DNA from: Arachis hypogaea
Lineage: Eukaryota > Streptophyta > Magnoliopsida > Fabales > Fabaceae
Direction: 5' to 3'
NCBI RefSeq assembly: GCF_003086295.3
Contig: NC_092051.1
Location: forward strand, 9,664,810-9,728,809
DNA: 64,000 nt
The notes beneath the pieces were generated by a model. The model was not told the DNA's origin, searched no databases, and was given only the letters and a program-made list of their open reading frames with translations. The stretch's first letter is position 1, and the number at the start of each line of letters is the position of its first letter. The position numbers and the translations under genes were made by a program. Shown in pieces: positions 52,913 to 64,000 of the stretch.

Positions 52913-53328
52913 AATTTTAGTGGTGGTTTTACTTTTAAATCTGTTATGTTGATTATATTTTGAAATTTTTCTTCTTTTGGATTTTCTTTTTCCTTATTTC
53001 TTTGAAATTTTATGGATACTAGTATTTCTTCAAGCATATCTACTATAGAATTTAATTGTGGGTTAAAAGTATGATAAAGATGTGGGGAATCATTTCCATG
53101 ATAACATTTCTTAGAAATTCCGTGTGAAAAATAAGTTTTTTCAGGTTTTTGAAGTCCTTCAATAAAGCTTATAGTAAAATAAAGATTTTGAGAAAAATCA
53201 TTTTGTATTGATTTTAAGAATTCGGTGTCATTACAGTTAACATTAGTTAAAATCATTAATTTTTGATCTATTAATTTTGATAACTTAATTATTTCTTCTC
53301 TTAAATCTTCTAATTTACTTTTTTCCAT
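52909..53328 (-). CDS. Viral ORF upstream of coat protein, function unknown
   Basis: 139 codons starting MEKSKLEDLREEIIKL. It overlaps the coat start as ATGA (52912-52909). Helical N-terminus, then a region with GISKKCYHGNDSPHLYHTF. Position matches the small ORF II/III zone of caulimo- and soymoviruses; I do not recognise a domain. Confidence 0.5.
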   Translation of the reverse strand: MEKSKLEDLREEIIKLSKLIDQKLMILTNVNCNDTEFLKSIQNDFSQNLYFTISFIEGLQKPEKTYFSHGISKKCYHGNDSPHLYHTFNPQLNSIVDMLEEILVSIKFQRNKEKENPKEEKFQNIINITDLKVKPPLKL

Positions 53329-53330
53329 TA

Positions 53331-53802
53331 GGTGACGCTTTTCTTTGTGAAGAGCTACGGTTTTAAGTGAAAAGTGTGGCTTTAGAAAGTGTGGTTTAAG
53401 TAAGCAAATCTTTAAATCTGTACAAATTTAGATCTGTACTATATAATTTTCTGTTTATAATAATCACCAAAAAAAAAAATTAGTTTATAATAGTATTAAA
53501 AAGGTCCTATTTACTGTTCTATGCATTTAAAGACTTTTTTTTGTTCAAAAAAATTATTTTACATACAATTCAATTTTAAAAATATATTCAGTGATAATTC
53601 TAGGCAATATATTATTTTTATTTTTTTTCAACGAAACAAATTAATAAGACTTATCTTATTAGTATAGTATCATTTTTTTTTTGGTCAATGGTATCATTTT
53701 TCATTATCCAATGATACAATTTTAATATATATCTACCTAAATTAACTTGAAGTCAACTTAGACAAAAAAGATATTTTCAAGTTAAATAAATTGCCCAAAG
53801 CA
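53331..53802. other. AT-rich DNA between virus and LINE
   Basis: No gene. 53331-53394 is a GACGCTTTTC..GTGTGG text resembling the other flank of the virus. The rest is poly-A/T-rich. Confidence 0.5.
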
Positions 53803-53827
53803 TTAACAAAATGGGTTTCTTTCCTTC

Positions 53828-53846
53828 TTTTTTTTTTTTTTTTTTT
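53828..53846 (-). other. Poly(A) tail of the LINE
   Basis: 19-base T run on the plus strand at the 3' end of the LINE, with a T/C-rich decay product beside it. Confidence 0.85.
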
Positions 53847-53989
53847 GGACGGGGACCCGGGTCAACAGAAAGCCCGGGTCCAGAACAGAGATACATGCCT
53901 CCGAACCGACCCGTTATCCATGGGTGTATGTCACCCTTGCCGCCAGAGTGAGAGATTCGAATCAGCCTGTGCTGCGCCTTGGTACTTCC

Positions 53990-54930
53990 TCTTCAGCTAG
54001 CCGGCGAACTAATCTGACCCCTGCATGGTTGCTAACGCCGCCGGAGGGAGAACACTGAGCACTTTCGAAAACTTGGCCGCCGTCAATCTGTCTTGTCACC
54101 GAAGTCGTAGCCGGATCTCTCGACAGCGCCCTCCTACCCCATCTAGCCAAACTCGAATACACTACTACCCCTCACAATTCAGAGCAGTGAGAGAATCCCA
54201 CGCCAAATTTCCTTCGAAGCCTCAGTCTGGATATCAGCGACACTACCCTCCCTTTGCCCAGAACTTGGCATCCGTGGCTTTCATAGGTCGCCGCCGCTGA
54301 ATCCGCCCTGGTTCTCCTCTGCCTCTCGATCCCGCAGCGCCCACTCTGCAACAGCATCGCCTCGGGTTGCATGCAAATCTTCTGTCTCAGATCATTTAGG
54401 ATCTGGATAAAACTGCCTTTCCTGTATTGTGACCTGGTTCAAGCCTTTCCTGTCTTCTTTGCCGCGAGAGTAAGAAGATTATGGAGGGTCTTCTCTGCAC
54501 CTAGCTGGCGACCCATGCATGGTGCTGGCGCCACCGCATTAAGGACGACGACGGGTTCCCCCACCACCTAGTTTCCTCAGCAGTACCCGTGCCTCCCCAA
54601 CATCGCCTTCCCTCGCCGTCTAGCACAGATTCGTCCCACCTTCTTCCTGACAAAGGTTCGGAGCAGGGAGAGCCCTCTCCGACCCACTTTCTCCCTTGCC
54701 CAGAACTCGGATTCTGCAGCCTCCGTAGTTCGCAGCCCATCGTACCAAGGACTTGGATTCTGCGACCTCCATAGCTCGCAGCCCCTGAAACCACACTGCC
54801 CCCCTCTGCCTCCGAATCCCGCAGCACCATCTGTGAACTAGAATCGTCTTGGGTTGCATGCTGATCTTCTGTCTCAAATCATTGATGATCTGGATGAATC
54901 CGTAACCTTCCTCTCTCGTTGCCTGGTTCG
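53990..54930 (-). repeat. Tandem duplication in the LINE 3' UTR (period about 488 bp)
   Basis: GGGTTGCATGC.. ATCTTCTGTCTCA occurs at about 54365-54400 and again at 54850-54885; CCATGCATGGT and flanking GGCG text recur at about 54020 and 54508. The copies are imperfect and contain Arg/Gly-coding-like GC-rich text. Confidence 0.65.
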
Positions 54931-54986
54931 AGCACCTCCAATCTGCCTTATTACAATCTTCTTTTTGTTCTTTTGTAATTGTTGTT

Positions 54987-56932
54987 TCACATCTGAGCCT
55001 CTCTTGTAATGATGCTTTGTATGTCTACAGGTGGTTTGATGCTCCAATTTGCTTGTAATGTGTCTGTTTCTGCTGCTTTGGCCACTGCATGAGCTAGCCG
55101 ATTTCCGTTCCTGGGGGTCCAAGTTATTCCCTTCTCAGGTAGGCTTTCCATTAAAATATGAATGTCTTGGATTATGGCCAACGCCTCACCTAAAGCTGTG
55201 TTAGATTTAATTGCTTGAACTAGCTTTAAATTGTCAGATTCTATTAGAGTTCTGCCTATTTGTAGATTGTTCACTATGATCAATGCTTGCCTTATAGCCT
55301 GAGCTTCTGCAACAATACTTGATTTGGTCTGAATTTTTCCTGAGAAACCTAATATGATCCTCCCCTTATTATCTCTGATTACCACAGATATTGCACCTCT
55401 TCCAGTATCCTTCTTGAAGGCTGCGTCAACATTTGCTTTCAACCAGTTCTCAGGGGGAGGTCTCCATTTCAGCAGGTTAGTTTTGCTCCTATTTACTTCT
55501 GTTTTCTGTGTCTGCTGTTTATCTGCTAGTTTCCAGTATGTTGCCTCTAGTGCTGTTGCCCTACAAATTGTCCATCTAGGATTTACCTCCTGTTGTTGAA
55601 ATAGCTTGTTGTTCCTCGTTTTCCATATCTCCCACATGAGAAATCCTAGTTTGCTGATTCTCCTCTCCTGGTCCCCTCCACCACCTGCTCTCAATTTCTT
55701 TATGCATTCGACCATCCAATTCCCGATTGAGGTAACTGTCTCATTTGTTGGGGTCCATTGGCATTCCGCTCCGAACCATGTTGCCCTGGCCCAATCGCAT
55801 AGTAATAGTGCATGTTCTACTGTCTCTGAACTTTTTAAACATATTTGACAGATTGGATCTGATGCCATTTTTCTTTTGTATAAGTTAGAGCCTACTGGTA
55901 ATATATCATGACATGCTTTCCATAGAAACATTCTAATCTTCTGTGGGACTTCCATTCTCCACACCTCCTTCCATATCTCTTTTTTATCTTCACTTGTTGA
56001 TGGATTTCCAAATTTCATGCCCTGCCCAACTCTCCTTGCAGCATAATATCCGGTTCTTATTGAGTAGTTTCCATCTTCCCTCCATGGCCAATACAGGTTA
56101 TCCTCTCTGTTCATTACACTGACTGGGGTGCTGAGAATCTCTTTGCAGATTTCTTGGGAGAATTTGCTTTCAATCTTCCTTTTATTCCACCCTTCCCCAC
56201 TTACAATGAGATCCTTTACCCTCGCATCATCTGTGCTGTTTGTATTCAGAGGCCCGCTCCTTCCAGCAATCCAATTATCTTTCCAAATGCTGACGTTGGA
56301 ACCGTCTCCTATGCTCTATTTTGCGTTTTCCTTTAGTAGCTCTCTTCCATGTAGTATGCTTTTCCAGACCCATGACGCGCCCTTTCTACCCTTCGCTGTC
56401 CAAAAGTTGCTGCCCGGAAAGTAAATCGATTTCAGGATTTGTACCCAGATTGCATTCGGGTTCTTCAATGCCCTCCATGCTTGTTTTGCAAGGTAGGCAG
56501 TATTTTGCTTTTCCAGGTCCTTGAACCCCAGTCCCCCATCTCTCTTACTCTCAGTAATGTTGTCCCATCTCTTCCAATGGATGCCCCGTTCCTTCCCCGA
56601 TGCTGCCCACCAGAATCTTGCTACCTTTGCACAAATTCTCCTGCAAAAACTCTTAGGGAACTTTAAGACGTTCATGATATATGATGGCATTGCCTGAATT
56701 ACAGCCTTTATTAGTGTTTCTTTGCATGCTTGATTCAGCAACTTTTCCTTCCATCCTTCTAGTTTATTCATGATCTTCTCTTCAATCCATGCTAGAGCCT
56801 TGTTGTGAGATCTTCCCCACATTGATGGTAACCTCAAGTATTTTCCTGGCGTGTCCCATGTTTTCATTCCTAAAATCTCTTCTATATTTACCTTCGTTTG
56901 TATCGATACTTGGCTTCCAAAGGAAATGCCTG
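54987..56932 (-). pseudogene. LINE ORF2, C-terminal part (zinc finger and RNase H)
   Basis: Reading down from 56932: NKALAWIEEKIMNKLEGWK, SYIMNVLKFPKSFCRRI, GGLGFKDLEKQNTAYLAKQ, then one TAG at about 56315 where Trp is expected, then the frame goes on to the zf-RVT motif (WKACHDILPVGSNLYKR, CQICLKSSETVEHALLLC) and an RNase H domain (NVDAAFKKDTGRGAISVV, AEAQAIRQAL, ESDNLKLVQAI, HAVAKAA), ending at 54987. RNase H at the ORF2 end is typical of many plant L1 LINEs. Confidence 0.88.
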
Positions 56933-56939
56933 ACTTGTT

Positions 56940-58522
56940 GACGATCGGATTTTTGACGGTTTAGAAATTCACAAATGAAATCTCGTTGTAAAGTATAGCT
57001 TCTAAACCAACAATAATCCTTTCATGCAAAAATTTGTTTGTCACAAGTAACAAACCCCTAAATTCTATAAACCGAAGTATTTAAACCTCGGGTCGTTCTC
57101 CCTAGGAATTACAATGAAGTGTCTTGTTATTGGTTATGGATTGTATTTTGGGGTTTTGGGATAAGAGACATGAAATGTAAATGACAATGAAAATAAACTA
57201 ACAACTAAAAAGTACTTGGCGAGGTTGTGAGAATTAGAAGTCCTATCCTAGTTATCCTCCTCAATTGTGACCACAATTGTCCATTGCTACCACTTAGTTA
57301 ACCTCTAATAATGGAGGAAAGTCAAGTGGATGAATCAACTTGATTCCACAAGTCCTAGCCAACTCCCAAGGGAAAGACTAGCTTTAGTGGTATCTAAATC
57401 AATTAGCAACCTCTAATTATCAATCAACAAAGACATTAGATAACTCAAGCGTCACTAATTACTCTACCATAGCCAAGAGGAACAAAATCTATACTAAAAT
57501 CCAACCAAGCATTTCATCAAACACTTGGAAGGCATAAAAGAAAAGCAAAGTAAATTGATAACAAAAATAGAATCTAACAACAATTATGGCAAGGAATTAA
57601 CAACCACAATCAAAAGGAACACCATTATTATGAATTACCTCTAATTGAATTGAAAGAAAATAGAAGGAGCAAAAGTAGATCTACAACAAAACATAAGAAC
57701 AACATAAAGGAAATTACAACAAAAGAATAGAAGAAGAATGAATGTAACAACAAGGAATTGAGAGGTAGAAGGAGATGAAAGCATGAATTAAAATCTAGAT
57801 CTAAGGTTATTGAACTAAACCTAATCCTAATTCTAGAGAGAAGTGAGAGCTTCTCTCTCTAGAAACTAACTCTCACTACTAAACTAAGCTAAAAACTAAA
57901 CTAATGGTAACTAACTTCTAAAGTATGAAAAGTATCTTGATTCCCCTTTAATCCTTGGCTTAAATAGCATCAGAAATGAGTTGGATTGGACCCACAAGGC
58001 TTCTAAAATCGCTGGCCACATTTTGTTTTAAGTGAACCAGGTGGCAGCAACGGCGCGTGCACGTACTATGCGCGTACGCGTCACCATGCGCGGTTCAACC
58101 ATAGAAAATCTTATATCGTTTCGAAGCCCCGGATGTTAGCTTTTCAACCCAACTGGAACCGCATCATTTGGACCTCTGTAGCTCAAGTTATGGCCGATTA
58201 AGTGCGAAGAGGTCGGCTTGACAGCTTTCCGGTTCTTCCATTTCTTCATGAGTTCTCCAACTTTTCATGCTTTCTTTCTTCATTCCCTTGATCCAATCTT
58301 TGCCTCCTAAACCTTAAATCACTTAACAAACATATCAAGGCATCTAATAGAATCAAGGTGAATTAAATTTAGCTGTTTTGAGTCCTAAAAAGCATGTTTT
58401 CACTCTTAAGCACAATTAAGGGAGAAGTTATAAAACCATGCTATTTCATTGAATAAATGTGGGTAAAAGGTGATAAAATCCCCTAAATTCAATACAAGAT
58501 AAACCGTCAAATTGGGGTTTGT
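56940..58522. mobile_element. TIR element inserted in LINE ORF2
   Basis: 1583 bp with imperfect 24-bp inverted ends, GAC.A.C.....TTTGACGGTTTA. ACTTGTT is duplicated at 56933-56939 and 58523-58529. Removing the element plus one copy restores the LINE frame exactly. There is no transposase frame. I recognise the interior text (CGGGTCGTTCTCCCTAGGAA) as a common legume repeat but not its superfamily. Confidence 0.8.
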
Positions 58523-58529
58523 CACTTGT

Positions 58530-59220
58530 TCATATTGATCCTTTGTCTGGATGCCTCTGTGTATTTATTTAGCACGGTTATAATCTGAAATATCTCCTCC
58601 TCATTCGCTTTCGCGAATATGATACAATCGTCTGCAAACAACAAGTGAGTAAGTGCTGGAGCTGTTGGGGCTATTTTAAGACCTGTTATATTGCCTTTCA
58701 CCTTTGCGTCCTGCATTAGGATCGTGAATACCTCAGCTGCTAAAATGAAAAGGTATGGGGATAATGGATCCCCTTGTCTAAGGCCCCTCTGAGGCTTGAT
58801 CCTCTTCGATAGCTCTCCATTAACCTTTACCCTATAACTTGCACTCCTTACACATTTCATTACCAACTCAACCCATTTTTCAGCGAACCCGAGTTTTATG
58901 AGCACCTTTTCAAGGAAATTCCATTCAAGCCTGTCATATGCCTTGTTCATGTCCAACTTGATTGCCATATTTTGCGATCCCTCTCTTCCTTTTTTGTTTA
59001 GGCTATGATAAACTTCTTGAACAATAACAACATTATCTTGTATGAGTCTTCCTCCCACAAAAGCACTCTGGGTTGGGGACACTATCTCCTGGAGGAGCCC
59101 TTTCAGCCTCAACACTATGACCCTAGTTATGATTTTGTAAATAAAGTTGCAGCAACTTATTGGCCTTAATTGATTGAGATCTTCCAGATCCTTGACCTTT
59201 GGAATTAGACTACTATGGTT
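58530..59220 (-). pseudogene. LINE ORF2 reverse transcriptase
   Basis: Blocks QSAFVGGRLIQDNVVI, MAIKLDMNKAYDRLEWNFL, RGLRQGDPLSPYLFILAAE and the catalytic LLFADDCIIF (FADD form of YADD) define a non-LTR RT. A one-base shift near 59215-59225 and a TAG at 59298-59300 cut it from the endonuclease part. Its 3' side runs into the TIR element at 58529. Confidence 0.9.
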
Positions 59221-59297
59221 TCGCTAATCTCTTCTGGCAAGAACCCATTCCAAAAAAATTCCCTGACTACTGCACATACTTCCTTCTTGATTATCTC

Positions 59298-60692
59298 CTA
59301 GTGTTTTTGATAAAATAGTCCATTCAGGCCATCTGGTCCAGGAGCCTTGAGGCTGCCCATGCTAAAAACTGCTTTCCGGATTTCCTCTTCTGTGACCTCT
59401 GAGATCAGCTCCCTATTCATGCTTTCCGTGACTCTTACTGGAATATTTCTTATGACTGATTCACAATTCCTGTTGTTGCTTGATGTAAACAACGCGTCAA
59501 ATCGTTCCTCGATGAGCTTCATAATTTCTTTTCTATCCTCTATCCATGAGCCCGCCTCATTTCTAAGCTTTTCGATTCGGTTCCTTCCTCTTCTTTGAAT
59601 GGTTGTGGCATGGAAAAAAGCTGTGTTCTTGTCTCCCCATTTCAGCCACTTCAACCTGGCTCTTTGCCCCCAATATTTTTCCTCCTGTTTCCATAATGCA
59701 GCTATATTCTCTTTTATCTGCTGTGTTCTCTCTTGCTTCTCTTGTGTTAAATCTGAATCTTGTAGCTTCTTGAGTTCCTCCTTCAGCTTGTGAATTTCTT
59801 TGTTTGCTCGTTTTATTGTCCTCCTGCTCCACTTCCTAAGCTCCTCTTTGCAATTTTTCATTCTTGTTGTAATTCCTTTCCAGGCGCATCCTTGGACGTC
59901 TTCCTTTTCCCATCCCTTTCTTACTATATTCTCGCACTCCTCATGATCGGTCCAAAATGCCTCAAATTTGAAGCTCTTCTCTATCTTTTGAACCTGATTT
60001 ATGTCCAACACTAATGGGCAATGATCAGAACTAATAGCCGGCAAAGCTTTGAGTGATGCCTGTTGATATAAGACTCTCCATTCCCAATTGACTAATGCCC
60101 TATCTATCCTCTCCCTTGTGATAAATCCATTCCTCGGATTTCCGAACCATGTGAATCTTCCTCCTTTAATATCTAAGTCCATAAGATAGTTCATATCTAC
60201 AAACTTCCTGAATTCCCTTACCCGACTTTGTGGCTTTGGATGTAGGCCTATTTTCTCTTCTTGGCTTAAAATGTCATTGAAATCCCCAATGAATAGTTGT
60301 GGTTCCCCTTTGTTGTTGTTGTTCACTGTGATAGCTCTCCATTGCTCTTTTCTCCTTCCAAAACATGGGTTTCCGTATATGAAATTGCACTCCCATATTT
60401 TTCCTTTTCTGTCATCAATACGGGCTTTTATATGGTTATCACTCCAGAAGTAAATATTAATATTATATATTTCATTCCATAAAAGGCATAGCCCTCCGGA
60501 CAGCCCCCGGGGTTCTATGTGAAATACATGCTCAAAATGTAATCTTCTTTTTAACTTCTTAATAGTACTTTCTCTAGCTCTAGTCTCCATTAGAAACACT
60601 ATTGCAGGCTTCAGTTGCTTGCACATGCTGTGCAGTTCAGAAACTGTCGCGGGAGCCGCTACCCCGCGGCAGTTCCAGCTTATTATGCTCAT
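59298..60692 (-). pseudogene. LINE ORF2 N-terminal endonuclease
   Basis: 464 codons open. MSIISWNCRG at the start, FLMETRA, FIGDFNDIL, GGRFTWFGN and SSDHCPLVLD are the apurinic endonuclease motifs, with catalytic Asp/His in SDH. It continues through the linker to APGPDGLNGLFYQKH, where a TAG replaces the expected Trp codon. Its ATG overlaps the ORF1 stop as ATGA. Confidence 0.92.
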
Positions 60693-62133
60693 GGTTGAGT
60701 TGGGGGCATGTGTAGGCTCGCCTCCTCAGCCATTGAGTCTTCTAAGTCATGTCTGATCTGTGGTCCTTCCCCATGAGCTCCTCCTTCTGTTGCTTTTCTG
60801 CTCCATTTGTTCTTCTTATTGGCCCTCCACATCTGCTTGGCTTCCTCTTCTTCCATCCCAAATCCTGCAGTCTGCTCCAGTGGGTTCTCTTCTCTTCCTC
60901 TTTTAAGCTGTAATTTTTCCTCCATTCTTTGAACAAGTTCTGTTTCATATTCTCTGGCCACTACTATTGCTTTGCTGTTTTTCTGCTCTATTTTCTCTTC
61001 TTCTTCTAGTTCTACATAATAGAAGCCTCCTTCGCTCTCTGTAACTATCTGCTTGCCTCTCTGTTCTGACTCTCTTTCATTTATTTTGTATTGTCTCATT
61101 AATCCATCTATGTCCATTTTGTTTCTATTGTGGACCTCCTCTTCTACTTCTTCTTCTGTGATTTTCTTCCTTTTTTCTTCAGCCATGTTCTTGTTGAACT
61201 CCTTCAATAATTCTCTAATGGTAAGGTTCCTTTCTTCTTCAATTGGCCCACTTTTAACCTGTTGTCCATTTCTATTGGGCCTCTGGTTAGTGAAAGCCCA
61301 TGCTCCTCTTTTTGTAATGACTGTTCTTCTTATGCTTGGCCCACTTTTTTCATTATGCTTCCTAGGAATCCTGCTGCTATCCTCCACATTGTATTCTGCC
61401 TTTTCTTTTCCTTTGGCCTCCTTCACGTTTCCCATTGATACTGACTCACTGGCCTGCTGGTTTTGTGGGGTAGCCTCTTCCTTCTTTCCTTTTTTGTGAT
61501 TTGCTGTCCCATCATCTTTTGAACCAAAGATATTATTGTGCTTCTCACCGTTCACTCCATAATCATCAGCCCCTTTATCTTGATCTTGCACTTCTTGTAT
61601 TGCCACTTGTCTCTCCCCCATTTGTTCTTGTGGATTTGCTAATCTGTCCCAAGATTTGGCAGAGGCACTAGCTTGAGAGCTTCTCACACTTCTTAGGCCT
61701 GACTCCCCTCTGTCTTTCTGTGCTTGTCTTTTCAGCCACTCCCTACCTTGTCAGCTTCTTTCACGCGCCTCCCATAGCTCCTCCACCCAGTTGTTCTGTT
61801 CCTCCTTCCTCCTCCTTATCCCTGCCTTTCTTGCCTCATTCTCTATTGATCTCAGCCCTGGAGTTGTGAGTTCAGGCCCATATCTAGGGATTTCTGGGTT
61901 TACTAATGATCTCAGTAGCTCCTCCTCACATGCTCTTTTGTCATGTCCAATCCTCCCACACTTATAACAATAATCACACAGTTTTTCGTATTTGAATTCA
62001 GCCCATGAATGGCTTCCATCATTCCTTTTAAACCAAAATCCAGTTTTTAATGGTGCTTGAATGTTTATCTCCACTCTGACCCTCAGAAAAGATCTAAGCA
62101 TGTTTCCCTCAACAAAAGTATTGAGGCTCTATT
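60689..62133 (-). pseudogene. LINE ORF1 (zinc-knuckle RNA-binding protein), 5'-truncated
   Basis: From about 62133 the frame reads FVEGNMLRSFLRVRVEINIQ and reaches a zinc knuckle CDYCYKCGRIGHDKRAC, as in plant L1 ORF1 (zf-CCHC_4). The N-terminal DUF4283 domain is missing. One TGA near 61752 interrupts; the same frame then continues as a long charged, Glu/Lys-rich tail to 60689. ORF1 proteins coat LINE RNA. Confidence 0.82.
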
Positions 62134-62186
62134 GTTACTGTGAAACATGGATTTTTAATTATTTTTTCTATCCCGTTAACAAAATG

Positions 62187-64000
62187 TAAAATATTTGAGG
62201 TCCAATTCATCTGTTGGGATATCTAATTTATTGCTGCCAAAGCCCACTCCAGATGTCCAACAGCTAAAATTTACATAGACAGCCTTGGCTCAACCATAGC
62301 TACCATCCACACCCGACAAGCCCTGCCAACACCTGTACCAACTTGCATTTGCCAAAGCCACGTGTCGATCTGGTAGTGAAGCAAAAAAAATTTCTATATA
62401 TCTGTATCAACTTGCATCTGTACCGGAGAGTGACCCTTGTTTATTTTGTGATAAATTTTTTAGTTTCTATTTTTTTTTTACAATTTTCTTTCTATTATAG
62501 TAATTAACTATGAACATAACTTACATTATGTGTTTCATGGTTGCATATATTTGTTTATGAATATATTATTCTTTTTATTATTGTATTATATATGATATAT
62601 CATCTCCTTAATAAACTATTGTTAATCTAACAAATAATGTAAATACTATTTAATTTATTATTACATTTGCTCTGTCTAAAATTAAATCCAAGAAAAGACT
62701 GTCTAGGAAGTAATATTATACTTTGTTATCTTCAGACAGGTTTTTAATAATGTTTTATGATTCCATACTCTTTATATTTTAATGGTGAAAGTAATTCAGG
62801 CACTATATGATTCAGTGATTGTTATGCCATAGAATATAATTTTTTTATTTAAAGCTATATCATTTATATTCATCAATTAGCTTTGCATAGAGAATAATTG
62901 CATGTGGTTATTTTATTCATGCCCGTACGTAACACAGATCCCTGTTCTAGTTTAAAATATAAAAGTTGGATAGTTATAGTAAGTATTCCTTCTAAAATCC
63001 CTGTTCTAGTTTAAATATAAAAGTTGGATAGTTATAGTAAGTATTCCTTCTAAAAAGTTACTGTAGCAATCTTCAATAATAGAACAATATCTGGCATCCA
63101 AATTATGAACTTATGATAATCTAATGATAATAGAAGATAAATAAACTACATCATCCTGAAATCAAATGAAATAAAAAATATAATAGTTTTAGTTCTTATT
63201 CTTATTTTTGGTACTTTCAAATAAATATGACCAAACTAATTAACTTAAAATACAGAAAAGCAATAATAAATTAAAACTAAAATTGAAAAAAGAAATTAAA
63301 AGTGTTATTCCATGGTATTTAGAAAGGAAAGGACTATTACTATTCTCTTTCGTATTTACGAAATAAATTAATATTTACCACTAAAAATATTTAATATCTT
63401 TTAGAGAGTGACTATGGTGTGGATATAAAAAATTATCTATATTTGTGATGATATGCCTTAGAATACAGTTGTTAAAACTAGATCAAACTGACTGACGAAC
63501 CAGACCTTAAACTAATCCGTTCTAATATTCTAAAAAATTTTAACATATCGGTAGTTGGTTTGAGGTTGCTGTGTGATAAGAGTGATGTGACGATTCGAGA
63601 GATGAATGAACTACTTCATTTTCAGATTGATCCTGGAATCAAAGGAAAAAAAATAGTTTTAGTTCTTATCCTTATGCCAAAATAAATTATTTAAAAAAAT
63701 AATATTGTATCATATAAAAAATATTGATTGAAGTAAAAAATATAATATGATGTTAATAATTTTACTCTAAAATATATTTTCAAAAATATTATCAACAAAA
63801 CAGTCTTTAAAAAATTTAAAAATACAACAAAAATAATTCATAAATATTATATTTTTTTAAGTAATAAAAAAACTTCATATTTAGTAAATGAGTTATCTAT
63901 CAAATATAAATTTTTTTGACAATATTTAAATAAATAATTTAGAAAATGTAAAAAAAATCAAAGCTCTAAATTTTTTTACTTTTTAAAAAGATATAGTCAT
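62187..64000. other. AT-rich intergenic DNA
   Basis: No coding frame, TIR or LTR found. 62220-62440 is less AT-rich, with CACGTGTCG and a repeated CCAACTTGCAT, and may be a fragment of an unknown repeat. A 59-bp tandem duplication lies at 62938-63054. Confidence 0.55.
62938..63054. repeat. Two tandem copies of a 59-bp unit
   Basis: ATCCCTGTTCTAGTTTAAA.. is followed directly by a second copy differing by one A. Confidence 0.92.

Larger units (their letters stand above)
46210..53330 (-). mobile_element. Endogenous caulimovirid (plant pararetrovirus), nearly complete
   Basis: About 7.1 kb on the minus strand. Order: short 139-codon ORF, coat protein, protease-RT-RNase H, transactivator, intergenic promoter, movement protein, small ORFs, tRNA-Met primer site. 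That is a caulimovirus/soymovirus-type gene set with movement and polymerase in separate ORFs. The linear copy is opened near the primer site. Frameshifts split coat and polymerase and a TAG interrupts movement, so it is a fossil. Viral integrase is absent, as expected for this family, which enters genomes passively. Genus assignment is inferred from gene order only. Confidence 0.9.
53814..62175 (-). mobile_element. L1-type LINE with RNase H, interrupted by a TIR element
   Basis: Minus-strand ORF1, ORF2 (endonuclease, RT, zinc finger, RNase H), a 3' UTR of about 1.1 kb and a poly(A) tail (plus-strand T run 53828-53846). A likely 11-bp target duplication TTAACAAAATG lies at 53803-53813 and 62176-62186. 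ORF1 lacks its N-terminal domain, so the copy is 5'-truncated. About 6.8 kb without the insertion 56940-58522. It has several stops and at least one frameshift. Confidence 0.88.

Noticed and set aside
54025..54877. Host protein genes in the GC-rich LINE 3' UTR
   Set aside because: Short frames on both strands with no domain; they fall in a tandemly duplicated untranslated region.

Overview
The window is plant nuclear DNA made almost entirely of transposable elements, with no intact host gene, rRNA or functional tRNA. A legume, most likely peanut or a wild relative (Arachis), is suggested by the 1.68-kb LTR starting TGATGAGCGGATAATTTATACGC and by many short CTGGCG...CGCCAG palindromes, both of which I recall from Arachis Ty3/gypsy elements. 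This assignment rests on memory and could not be tested here.

Layout. 534-3713: a Mutator-like element (MULE) with a perfect 9-bp target site duplication (TSD), long hairpin-filled TIRs, a transposase pseudogene on + and a plant-mobile-domain fragment on -. 3723-6943: AT-rich relics (possible Helitron start, an LTR-like relic) carrying a 1.1-kb hAT-type element with a perfect 8-bp TSD. 6944-26010: an old Tat-lineage Ty3/gypsy element (gag-pol on -) with a spliced antisense accessory ORF (aORF) on +. A young 9.8-kb Athila-like element (7367-17152) carrying only gag-protease is nested inside it. 26011-30208: AT-rich DNA with small MITEs.

30209-38949: a second, young Tat element in the opposite orientation (gag-pol on +, aORF on -), broken by one clear frameshift in pol and one in the aORF. 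38950-46100: relics, including a 1.4-kb MULE-type element with 156-bp TIRs and a 9-bp TSD, an HMGB-like relic and a SHI/STYLISH zinc-finger relic. 46210-53330: a nearly complete endogenous caulimovirid (plant pararetrovirus) on -, with coat, protease-RT-RNase H, transactivator and movement genes, a tRNA-Met primer site and a recognisable promoter. It is broken by frameshifts and stops.

53814-62175: an L1-type LINE on - with endonuclease, RT and RNase H, a poly(A) tail and a probable 11-bp TSD. It is interrupted by a 1.58-kb TIR element. 62187-64000 is AT-rich with no recognised gene.

The elements form layers: hAT in an LTR relic, Athila-like in Tat, TIR element in LINE, small MITE in a dispersed repeat. 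The two youngest insertions, judged by LTR identity read by eye (about 1% divergence), are the nested Athila-like element and the second Tat element. Many broken frames look like single C-to-T or G-to-A changes, as expected for methylated, silenced DNA.
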